This document shows positions 55,201 through 63,288 of a stretch of DNA of 64,000 bases, piece by piece; within the stretch, counting starts at the first letter, position 1; every line of letters starts with the position of its first letter. Source of the DNA: Lachnoanaerobaculum umeaense (lineage in GTDB: Bacteria > Bacillota > Clostridia > Lachnospirales > Lachnospiraceae); assembly GCF_003589745.1 (NCBI RefSeq), contig NZ_CP032364.1:1488001-1552000 (forward strand). Direction: 5' to 3'. The translations under genes and the position numbers were made by a program. The notes under the pieces were generated by a model, which had not been told where the DNA came from, did no database searches, and saw only the letters and a program-made list of their open reading frames with translations.

Positions 55201-55965
55201 GTAAGTACCTTACCTATAAGGAATGGAAACTTAATAGACCGCCTTCTATTTCTGTCTTGACTGTGACATACTTTTCTGTAAGTACCTTACCTATAAGGAA
55301 TGGAAACTTATCAGCACGTTCGTTTAATTCAACACCGGTGTGAGCTTGAACTTTTATGAAATGTAAGTACCTTACCTATAAGGAATGGAAACTGGTAGCG
55401 TTACACACCTGTCCAACTGTTACGGCGGTAAGTACCTTACCTATAAGGAATGGAAACAATATTTTTACACAGACTGTTCATATAATCTTGGGTGGTAAGT
55501 ACCTTACCTATAAGGAATGGAAACGATTTCTCAATAATTATTATGAAATTATGAATTTTCCGTAAGAAATAAGGTAAGTACCTTACCTATAAGGAATGGA
55601 AACATAATCTTCACTTTTCTTAGTCTTAGGCATAATTACCGTAAGTACCTTACCTATAAGGAATGGAAACATTTTGGAATAAGTTGCGTCTGAGCATAAA
55701 CTTTTATATATATCCTGAACAAGTAAGTACCTTACCTATAAGGAATGGAAACAAAACCTATGCACTTTAGTTCATAATATCACCCGAAGCTTGCTGCTGG
55801 TAAGTACCTTACCTATAAGGAATGGAAACATTACTGATTTTTCATATTGAAGTTCAGCGAGATTACAGATAATTTTTACTGTATTTTCATCCATAGAAAT
55901 GTAAGTACCTTACCTATAAGGAATGGAAACGATATACAACTCAACAATCTGGTCGATTGTGAAAA
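55201..55965 (+). CRISPR. CRISPR array 2, leader-proximal part (10 repeats)
   Basis: The same 30-bp repeat as array 1, with copies starting at 55201, 55278, 55363, 55428, 55495, 55574, 55641, 55723, 55800 and 55901. Spacers range widely from 35 to 71 bp. After the last repeat a 35-bp spacer (55931-55965) runs straight into an IS1182-type element, and the repeat that should follow it has lost its first half. Confidence 0.97.
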
Positions 55966-57749
55966 GGGGATGTGAAAAAACTCTATTGAGTTTTTTCGCA
56001 TCTCCCTTTTTGCAATTATTGTGTATAAATGACTGAAATCATACGCAAAAAAAGCGCACTCCCCCTACCCCATAGAAATTCTTTTTTGAATCTATGCGGA
56101 AGTTCTGTTTCTTGTCTTTTTTTTCTGATATTTATATAAATTATGGCCTATCGCCACGAGTAAAACTTCCAGTTTGACTGAATGAATACCTCTTCTGACA
56201 ATTCTCTTGTACCAACGGTCGCTTTTCATAATTCCGAAAGTACCTTCTGCTTGTATCGAACGGTTCATTCGTAATAACGCACCGTGGATACTTTCCAGGT
56301 TTTCGATTACTTCCCGGTGCATGGAAGTTAGTTCCTGATTGATCCTAACGGTTCGATTCTTATCTGTCTTCTTACATTTCTTTGCATATGGACATCCGCT
56401 ACAGTCTTCACATTCATACAGTTCTTCCTTGCGTCCGTACTGATTTCCCCTCACATCTTTTCTGCATAAAAAATGGAATGCTTTATCGTTAGGACATCTC
56501 ATGACTCCTTGCTCATCGATTCTGAAGTTAACTGCACGAAATGGATCTTCATGATATTTCCGATCCTTAGTTTCCTTTTTAAACATTGGAAATTTCATAT
56601 ACTTTTCAATTCCGTTCTGTTCACAGAAAATATAATTGTTGTATGAGCCATATCCGGCATCTGCCACAGGATATTTGGGATAGAATCCATAAGTTTGTTT
56701 GAAGTGCTCCATCAAAGGAACGAAACAATCCATATCCGAACGATAATGGTTCACGTCAACAACTGCAATATATTCATCTGCTACACCAATCTGTACATTA
56801 TATGCCGGCAGAAGCTGATCATTGCCCATGTAATCTGTTTTGATACGCATAAAGGTAGCTGATGTATCTGTTTTAGAGTAACTGTTTCGGTCAGTACCAC
56901 TGATTTCAATTTTTTGTATGTATTCTTGAAGTTTATGACAGAACGTAGTCAAGTGTTCATAATGACGCTGTTCTTTGGATTTTCGCTTTCCGCTTCCGTA
57001 AACAAATGTACTTGTATCCAGCTCCCATAAAAGTACTAGCTGCTCAACAATTTCATTCAGATAATCCGGTACATACTCTGTGTTTGTTGTGATCTGCACC
57101 CCACTCCATGCGATTTCTGCATTAATTTCATCAATTTCCGCAGTGATTTTTTCGTAAAGCTTGTAACGGAACTTTTCCGTAGCCTTCTTCCATACCCAGG
57201 TATACTTGTTTGCGTTTGCTTCAAACTTGGAGCCGTCGATGTAGAGATGTTGCAGATCTACATGCTCCTCGTTAAAGATAGCATGATTGATATCGTTAAA
57301 AATGTTTTCAATCTTATCTTTAAGTATTTTATTGATGAAATATCCAAAGGTTCTGTATGATGGAGTCCGGTTATCCATGAGATACATGAACCTGATATTA
57401 ACTTTGCAGTTGTCTTCCAGTTTTCTCAGAGAGCAGTAACCGCTAGTCATAAATCCGAAAAGTACTGTTTTTAACATGTTGACCGGATTATATCTGCGTC
57501 GTCCGGTTATGTACTCCGGAATATCCGTCAGATACTTGTTTAAATCGATTCCTCCTATCAATCTGTCAAATGTTAAAACAGGATCCAGCAGATCCAAACA
57601 ATCTGAAAAAAACAGTGGTAAATATCCTTGTTTTGAATTACAATAAGTGTTGGGTAAATTTTTCATTGCAAGTTAATTTTACCACAAAAATAGGACCTTT
57701 CGCATGAGCGGATGGTCCTATTTCTTTTAGGGACTTATTTCACAGCCCC
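55966..57749 (-). mobile_element. IS1182-family insertion sequence inside array 2
   Basis: About 1.78 kb with imperfect terminal inverted repeats GGGGATGTGAAAAAAC and GGGGCTGTGAAATAAG (inward). It carries one transposase gene. The right end abuts the second half of a CRISPR repeat (TATAAGGAATGGAAAC, from 57750). The left end abuts a spacer with no repeat start, so 14 bp or more of repeat is missing and no target duplication is visible. Confidence 0.85.
56092..57666 (-). CDS. IS1182-family transposase
   Basis: A 524-residue DDE transposase. The N-terminal DUF772-type region (YITGRRRYNPVNMLKTVLFGFMTSGYCS) is followed by YIDGSKFEANANKYTWVWKK (first Asp), YPVADAGYGSYNNYIFCE (second Asp) and a cysteine cluster (CEDCSGCPYAKKCKK). 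The final catalytic region is NRSIQAEGTFGIMKSDRWYKR (Glu). The frame is intact, so the element may still be active. Read toward the leader, against array transcription. Confidence 0.93.
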   Translation of the reverse strand: MKNLPNTYCNSKQGYLPLFFSDCLDLLDPVLTFDRLIGGIDLNKYLTDIPEYITGRRRYNPVNMLKTVLFGFMTSGYCSLRKLEDNCKVNIRFMYLMDNRTPSYRTFGYFINKILKDKIENIFNDINHAIFNEEHVDLQHLYIDGSKFEANANKYTWVWKKATEKFRYKLYEKITAEIDEINAEIAWSGVQITTNTEYVPDYLNEIVEQLVLLWELDTSTFVYGSGKRKSKEQRHYEHLTTFCHKLQEYIQKIEISGTDRNSYSKTDTSATFMRIKTDYMGNDQLLPAYNVQIGVADEYIAVVDVNHYRSDMDCFVPLMEHFKQTYGFYPKYPVADAGYGSYNNYIFCEQNGIEKYMKFPMFKKETKDRKYHEDPFRAVNFRIDEQGVMRCPNDKAFHFLCRKDVRGNQYGRKEELYECEDCSGCPYAKKCKKTDKNRTVRINQELTSMHREVIENLESIHGALLRMNRSIQAEGTFGIMKSDRWYKRIVRRGIHSVKLEVLLVAIGHNLYKYQKKKTRNRTSA

Positions 57750-59775
57750 TATAAGGAATGGAAACCTTAATTTCTAAAACACTTGTTGCCATATTTGCTC
57801 CTGTAAGTACCTTACCTATAAGGAATGGAAACAATAATTATTCTTCTTTAGCTGTAGATGTAAAGAGATTGTAAGTACCTTACCTATAAGGAATGGAAAC
57901 TTGATGGTCTAACACTCATAACTAACACCTCTTATTATTGTAAGTACCTTACCTATAAGGAATGGAAACTAAAAGGCTTAGGGTATTCATTTTTGGAGCT
58001 TTCAAAGCTGTAAGTACCTTACCTATAAGGAATGGAAACCTTCTGCCTTAGCGGCATTGGCCGTGATTACGCTCACGATATAATAGTAAGTACCTTACCT
58101 ATAAGGAATGGAAACCAGGCTTATAAAGGAAAAGTCGATTAGTAACTTCCCAAATGTAAGTACCTTACCTATAAGGAATGGAAACACAAGGAATTCTGCC
58201 TTTTCTAAATCATTCTTTTCCTTGTAAGTACCTTACCTATAAGGAATGGAAACGATATTATTGAAGTGATTACTGATAAAATTGGCTCCGGAGTATTGAA
58301 ACCTGCTAATGTAAGTACCTTACCTATAAGGAATGGAAACTTGTTTGTTAACAAAATTATCATCATTATCATCATCATTATGTAAGTACCTTACCTATAA
58401 GGAATGGAAACATTCTCTCATTGTTGTTCTTGAATGCATTGCCTATTACGTAAGTACCTTACCTATAAGGAATGGAAACTATACATTGTCCCATTACTTC
58501 CAACTAATTCAAACTTAAACGTAAGTACCTTACCTATAAGGAATGGAAACAAAACCAAGTCTCCTTTCCTACTACATAATCGGATGCAAAATACTGAGTA
58601 AGTACCTTACCTATAAGGAATGGAAACCATAGCCGTATACAGAAATAGGTGAGTAGTTGCCGAATGTAAGTACCTTACCTATAAGGAATGGAAACAAAGG
58701 GTAACGTTGTACACCTAAGTAACCTTTTACTTTCATGTAAGTACCTTACCTATAAGGAATGGAAACTCTTTGTACTTACTTATAAACTCAAATATGAATT
58801 TAAAGTGTAAGTACCTTACCTATAAGGAATGGAAACAGTTGAAAAAGAAAAGATTTACTAGCCTTCCTGACCTGTAAGTACCTTACCTATAAGGAATGGA
58901 AACAGTCGTCTTCGGATCCGATGATTCCCTTTTTGAAACTGTAAGTACCTTACCTATAAGGAATGGAAACGCCATCGGTATCGATGATAAGATTGTGACT
59001 CCAATAGTCACTGTAAGTACCTTACCTATAAGGAATGGAAACAAGATGATTTTGATATATCTGATGATAAATCTGATGGTAAGTACCTTACCTATAAGGA
59101 ATGGAAACTTTGTTACCCATTTTGATGCATCACTATATAATTCTTTGTTTTTTTTCGTAAGTACCTTACCTATAAGGAATGGAAACACTATTACATATTC
59201 GTTTCTTTTTCATTTTTTTATCTCCTTTAAAAGAGTAAGTACCTTACCTATAAGGAATGGAAACTTATCAATCATTCCATCTTTATCCAAAGCTATCTTA
59301 GTAAGTACCTTACCTATAAGGAATGGAAACACGCCCTTTTTATTTCTTTTCATATATCTCTCCTTTGTAAGTACCTTACCTATAAGGAATGGAAACTTTT
59401 ATGCCTGTAAGATATGTTGAGAATATTGATGCCGCCATTACAATCCAGTAAGTACCTTACCTATAAGGAATGGAAACGAAAATACTTATATACTTTTTGT
59501 CGTATCGATTCTATGTCTTCTGTAAGTACCTTACCTATAAGGAATGGAAACAGTTAGGACAAGCTACTGATACAGAGTAGAATTCTCTGTCGTCACTGTA
59601 AGTACCTTACCTATAAGGAATGGAAACTAATTATAATAGCTATTATGTTGCTTGGGACTTCATTAATCCCGTAAGTACCTTACCTATAAGGAATGGAAAC
59701 ATTTATAGAGGCTAGTTTCAGATAAGCAAGATCATTCTTAAAAGGCAAAGTAAGTACCTTTCCTATAAGGAATAC
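57750..59775 (+). CRISPR. CRISPR array 2, distal part (partial + 27 full + 1 degenerate repeat)
   Basis: It resumes after the IS with the last 16 bp of a repeat. Full repeats start at 57803, 57871, 57940, 58010, 58086, 58156, 58224, 58311, 58382, 58450, 58521, 58598, 58666, 58737, 58807, 58874, 58941, 59013, 59079, 59157, 59235, 59301, 59367, 59448, 59522, 59598 and 59671. A degenerate end repeat is at 59750 (TACCTTTCC, then AATACC). Spacers are 36-57 bp. Repeats are otherwise identical to those of the proximal part, so the IS arrived after the array was built. Confidence 0.97.
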
Positions 59776-59828
59776 CTTTCCCTTTATACTTTGATATCTT
59801 CTTTGGGATTTTCCCTACCTTTTAGGCA

Positions 59829-59870
59829 TAAAAAAGACAGTAGCATTATTTCAAATGCTACTGCCTTTTT
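59829..59870. terminator. Bidirectional terminator between array 2 and antitoxin
   Basis: GACAGTAGCATT...AATGCTACTGCC stem (one mismatch) with AAAAAA on the left and TTTTT on the right. It can stop both the leftward effector operon and rightward array transcription. It is similar to the terminator at 52841. Confidence 0.85.
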
Positions 59871-59877
59871 ACTTTAT

Positions 59878-60186
59878 CTATATTCTATTTTCTTTTCTTA
59901 TACTCTCTACCTCTTCATTTATTCCTCTGATGTCTATTTCAAAGTCTTTATCTGACTTCTTATCTATACCCTGTCTTTTAGAATCATTTACATTAGAGTC
60001 AGAATGATACTTTTCTCCATCATCTGGCAAATGGACTGAAAAGGGTATACCTTTTTGTATAATTATTTGTTTTAGACACATTTTAAGAACTGTTGTTAAA
60101 TCAATACCCAACTGATTGCAAATATTTTCAGCATCAATTTTTAAATCATGATCAATTCTAAACTGTATCAAAGTATTTTTATTCAA
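59878..60186 (-). CDS. RelB/DinJ-type antitoxin, no toxin partner
   Basis: A 102-residue protein. The N-terminus is a ribbon-helix-helix of the RelB/DinJ family (NTLIQFRIDHDLKIDAENIC; GIDLTTVLKMCLKQII; GIPFSVHLPDD). The C-terminal half is charged and probably disordered (KKSDKDFEIDIRGINEEVESI). The start is TTG at 60184-60186 with AGAGAGGCG upstream. No RelE/YafQ toxin gene is adjacent: upstream is the csx1 relic and downstream a terminator and array 2. It may be a solitary antitoxin, an anti-toxin decoy, or the survivor of a pair. Confidence 0.8.
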   Translation of the reverse strand: MNKNTLIQFRIDHDLKIDAENICNQLGIDLTTVLKMCLKQIIIQKGIPFSVHLPDDGEKYHSDSNVNDSKRQGIDKKSDKDFEIDIRGINEEVESIRKENRI

Positions 60187-60235
60187 AACGCCTCTCTTTC
60201 TATTTACTAAACTCCTTCAAATCTAAAATACAGTT

Positions 60236-60710
60236 TTATATGTTTTTTAGATTCTTCAAGCATACTCTATAAGCTGAATTCGCATGATTGAACATATTAC
60301 AGATGATCTCTAAAACACAGTATCTTTGTAAAAAGCAAAATATTTTCTATACCCAAGTGTAAGTTGGTTTTTATATAACTTTATTACCTGATAGTTTATT
60401 TTATGTTTTCCTTTTCCAGATGATTCATCAATTCTTTCCTTCAGATACAATACTGCACTATGAATCCTGCCATTACCATCACATCCATTTCCAAGGTTTT
60501 CCTGCTGTACAGCATTATAATATTCACCTCATCTTCCGGAGGCATTCGCTTCAAAAAATAACGGACTATACTTTCTCCTTGAGATTTGCAATCTTCAATA
60601 ATGATATCTTTTCCATCATTTCCTACACCTTGAAATCGATCTATACTTTCCATTCTTGGGTGGTTTCTACCGTTAAATGTGCTGACTGCCATAAGTATTG
60701 TTGACGACAT
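60236..60710 (-). pseudogene. Decayed second copy of Csx1-type CARF-HEPN gene
   Basis: Paralogue of the gene at 52908-54470. The N-terminus MSSTILMAVSTFNGRNHPRM and VGNDGKDIIIEDCKSQGES is very similar. After SRKTLEMD a frameshift follows; the next frame continues GRIHSAVLYLKERIDESSGK and HKINYQVIKLYKN. The whole middle (about 300 residues) is then deleted, and the tail QRYCVLEIICNMFNHANSAY ends at 60236. The HEPN Arg is changed (CNMFNH against RNSFNH in the intact copy). It is the last cas-related frame of the effector operon, 29 bp after the TIGR03986-type RAMP. Confidence 0.85.
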
Positions 60711-60739
60711 AATATATCCACTCTCTTATAATATTTTGT

Positions 60740-62749
60740 CTACTTTTTCTTTTCATCTTCCATAAGTTCCATCACCGGCAATTTTTGCTTATCTATATCT
60801 GTACTACTCCACTTCAAACTATACTTAGGACTATCCCCTCCCAACTTTAAATTCTCTGAAAACCATTTGGAAGAAGCCAAGTCATTTATAGCTAGCTTCT
60901 GACTCTTATCTTTTCGTTTATCTAGTACATATGGATAAGCTACTTTTGTATTTGCATCCAAATTAGTAAAAACTGTTATATCTAAAATACTTCTCATAGC
61001 TTTTATAGATTCTTGTATCTTAGATATTTCTTCTTCACTACCACTTTCTTTATGAATATTCCACTTCTTCAAATCACTGTAGATTTTTTTCTTATATTCA
61101 TAATTATTTTTGTCTCCTTTATTTTTATCAATTATGTAATGATTAAAAATTCTTTCTTCGAGACTTTCTATTACAATTTTTGCACTTCCAAATCCAAGCG
61201 GCTTTCCATGTCCAAGTTTAAAGCAAAGATTTCCATCCTTATTATTTTCACCCAGGCATAATAAAGTAGCTAGTTCATCCAACTGTTCTTGTGTCAGATT
61301 TTCAAAATAGACTTTAAATCTAAAACTTCCCTCACCAATGCCTTCCATTTTCGAGTCAATTTTTTGGGGATCCAACTTGCCTAGGCCTTTATAATCAGGA
61401 ATAAAATGCCTATAAAATTTTCTTCCCTTTATATTGCATTCAGCTGCATCATATCCCAAAGAATAATCTTTTACATCTGCATAGAATGGTAGATATGAAG
61501 GATGTGGTGTACGCAATTCAGTAAGCTTATATTCCTTAATTGCTTCATCAATATTGCCATCAAAAATGGCATCAGTGATACGAATATGACTGCCAAAGCC
61601 TTCCTCATCTCCTACCATACCGAATAAACTACAAGTCTTACAAAGTTTTTTTACATCATGGCATGGCATTCTACCATCATCCTGTTTACCTAAAATCTTA
61701 TCCATTGATGTTTCATATCTAAAGCGTCCAATATTTGCAAGGGAAAAATAGTACTCAACCTTTTTGTCTTTATTTGTATTCTTCTTATACCATATTGGCA
61801 ATACAGCATCATTTGCTTCTTCAAACTTTTTTAAATCTACTTGTTTATATCCGCCATGATGATCTTTATTTCCAGGCTCTCTTGAAGAAACAAATTTTTG
61901 ATTTATCTTCTCATCCATATATTTTTTCTTTATTTCTTTTAATTGTTCAAAGCAATTTTCAATAAGTTTAGAATTATTTGATTTTAAATCAACTTTTTTA
62001 AATATACTTTCATACTTTTTTCCATTAATATATTCTCCGATATAGTAGTAACCTAATTCATATCCAGGTTTCTTAACTATCGAAGTATGAAGTACTCTAT
62101 ATTGAAGTATACTCCTTCCTCGTATATTTTCAGTGTGCTCATCCCCTTCAAAGTAAACACTCCCACCATGATTATCAATAACTTCTTTATATTTAAATAT
62201 CTTCCCATTATCAAACGGTCTTGCACCATATTCTTTTATAGGAAGCAGGTATCTTGTAGCTGAATACAATTCCCATTTCCCATTTGTTTTTATCAGCAAT
62301 CCCGGCAAAAAAGGGCTCTTTGTTCTTGCAGTAATATACTGTCCACTCCTAGCAGTTGAATAACATGAATCTGTCAAAGCCTCATAAACACTGCGAAGAG
62401 GGCCTCTTATTGAGCTTCCGGGTATCACCGGATTATCTCCCAATCGAAAAAAAGGATAAGAAAAATGTTTTATCTCCTTGTTTTTCGTATTCTTTTCTTT
62501 CCTATCTACTATCTCTTTCTTTTTAAATACATCTGGAATCAATAATGGTGTTTTGGGATATATACGACAAACAAAAACTCCTGTATGATTTCCTACCTCT
62601 TGTTCTTTTTCTTCTCTATTTACTTTTTTGTTTCCTTTTAAAAAAGTATATGGATTTATAAAAAATTTTTTATTGCTGATTTCATACTTATATTTTATTT
62701 TACTATTTTTTTCATCTTTTCCATTCTGCTTATTTTCATTCTTTGGCAT
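60740..62749 (-). CDS. TIGR03986-type RAMP protein of type III CRISPR effector
   Basis: A 669-residue RAMP. Conserved glycine-rich pieces include FRLGDNPVIPGSSIRGPLRSVYEAL (about residue 107), CKTCSLFGMVGDEEGFGSHIRI and LGHGKPLGFGSAKI. The size and pattern fit the TIGR03986 family, large multi-module Cas7-like subunits seen in type III-D complexes. A Lys-rich N-terminus precedes the first module. It would form part of the crRNA backbone and RNA-cutting ribonucleoprotein. It starts 3 bp after the Csx19-like gene. The family name is from memory of motifs. Confidence 0.82.
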   Translation of the reverse strand: MPKNENKQNGKDEKNSKIKYKYEISNKKFFINPYTFLKGNKKVNREEKEQEVGNHTGVFVCRIYPKTPLLIPDVFKKKEIVDRKEKNTKNKEIKHFSYPFFRLGDNPVIPGSSIRGPLRSVYEALTDSCYSTARSGQYITARTKSPFLPGLLIKTNGKWELYSATRYLLPIKEYGARPFDNGKIFKYKEVIDNHGGSVYFEGDEHTENIRGRSILQYRVLHTSIVKKPGYELGYYYIGEYINGKKYESIFKKVDLKSNNSKLIENCFEQLKEIKKKYMDEKINQKFVSSREPGNKDHHGGYKQVDLKKFEEANDAVLPIWYKKNTNKDKKVEYYFSLANIGRFRYETSMDKILGKQDDGRMPCHDVKKLCKTCSLFGMVGDEEGFGSHIRITDAIFDGNIDEAIKEYKLTELRTPHPSYLPFYADVKDYSLGYDAAECNIKGRKFYRHFIPDYKGLGKLDPQKIDSKMEGIGEGSFRFKVYFENLTQEQLDELATLLCLGENNKDGNLCFKLGHGKPLGFGSAKIVIESLEERIFNHYIIDKNKGDKNNYEYKKKIYSDLKKWNIHKESGSEEEISKIQESIKAMRSILDITVFTNLDANTKVAYPYVLDKRKDKSQKLAINDLASSKWFSENLKLGGDSPKYSLKWSSTDIDKQKLPVMELMEDEKKK

Positions 62750-62751
62750 CC

Positions 62752-63288
62752 TTATACTCCCTTCAAATTCTTACTATAGTCCCTTTTCTTGGCACTTTCA
62801 AAGTCAACCAAACGATAATCCCTTATAAATGCCTGACCTGATTCATTGTCTACTCCAAAGTAGTGGCGTACACTAATAGCTGCCCTATCCAAGTCTGATA
62901 TATCTTTGGGAAGATTATATTCTCCACCCGCTGTAGTCTTCATTAACTCTGATTTTTTGCATTCTTTACTTGTATCAATGTCCAGTAACTGTACTTCATC
63001 AAAGTAGTCCACGCCTTCTCCTTTATTATCCTCTTCTCCTTGAAATCTATAGCTGAAATCTTTTCCTATATCACTTCTAAAGAGCTTCCATTCTTTATCC
63101 TTATCAAAAACACGAAGTTCTAACAACTTATTCGTATTTTCAATAGTATTTTCATTCCAAATACCTATATCAAATTTGTCTGTATACTGTGCAACAAAGA
63201 AGGTGTTATCTCCACAATTAGAGAAGACATTTTTTATCTTATCCAAGATTGTTTTTTTATCATTCTTTTCAATTTTTGTGTTTTCCAT
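62752..63288 (-). CDS. Csx19-like (TIGR03984-type) type III-D protein
   Basis: A 178-residue protein between two RAMP genes, overlapping the upstream one by 20 bp and followed 3 bp later by the next. It contains FFVAQYTDKFDIGIWNEN, ELRVFDKDKEWKLFRSDIG, FSYRF and DRAAISVRHYFGVD. These fit the small Csx19/TIGR03984 protein of type III-D systems, which is a structural subunit in the characterised III-D variant complex. No nuclease motif is visible. AAAGGAGGCAAGGG precedes its ATG. The assignment is mainly from the 'Q-x-x-x-x-I-x-W' start and its position. Confidence 0.65.
   Translation of the reverse strand: MENTKIEKNDKKTILDKIKNVFSNCGDNTFFVAQYTDKFDIGIWNENTIENTNKLLELRVFDKDKEWKLFRSDIGKDFSYRFQGEEDNKGEGVDYFDEVQLLDIDTSKECKKSELMKTTAGGEYNLPKDISDLDRAAISVRHYFGVDNESGQAFIRDYRLVDFESAKKRDYSKNLKGV

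Noticed and set aside
55830..55900. Hidden degenerate repeat inside the 71-bp spacer
   Set aside because: I read through it and found no segment like the repeat; it appears to be a genuinely long spacer.
58883..59420. Open frames across CRISPR array 2 with repeated peptides such as VSTLPIRNGN and FPFLIGKVLT
   Set aside because: They are only translations of the 30-bp CRISPR repeat, whose length keeps the frame open; there is no start signal or protein family.
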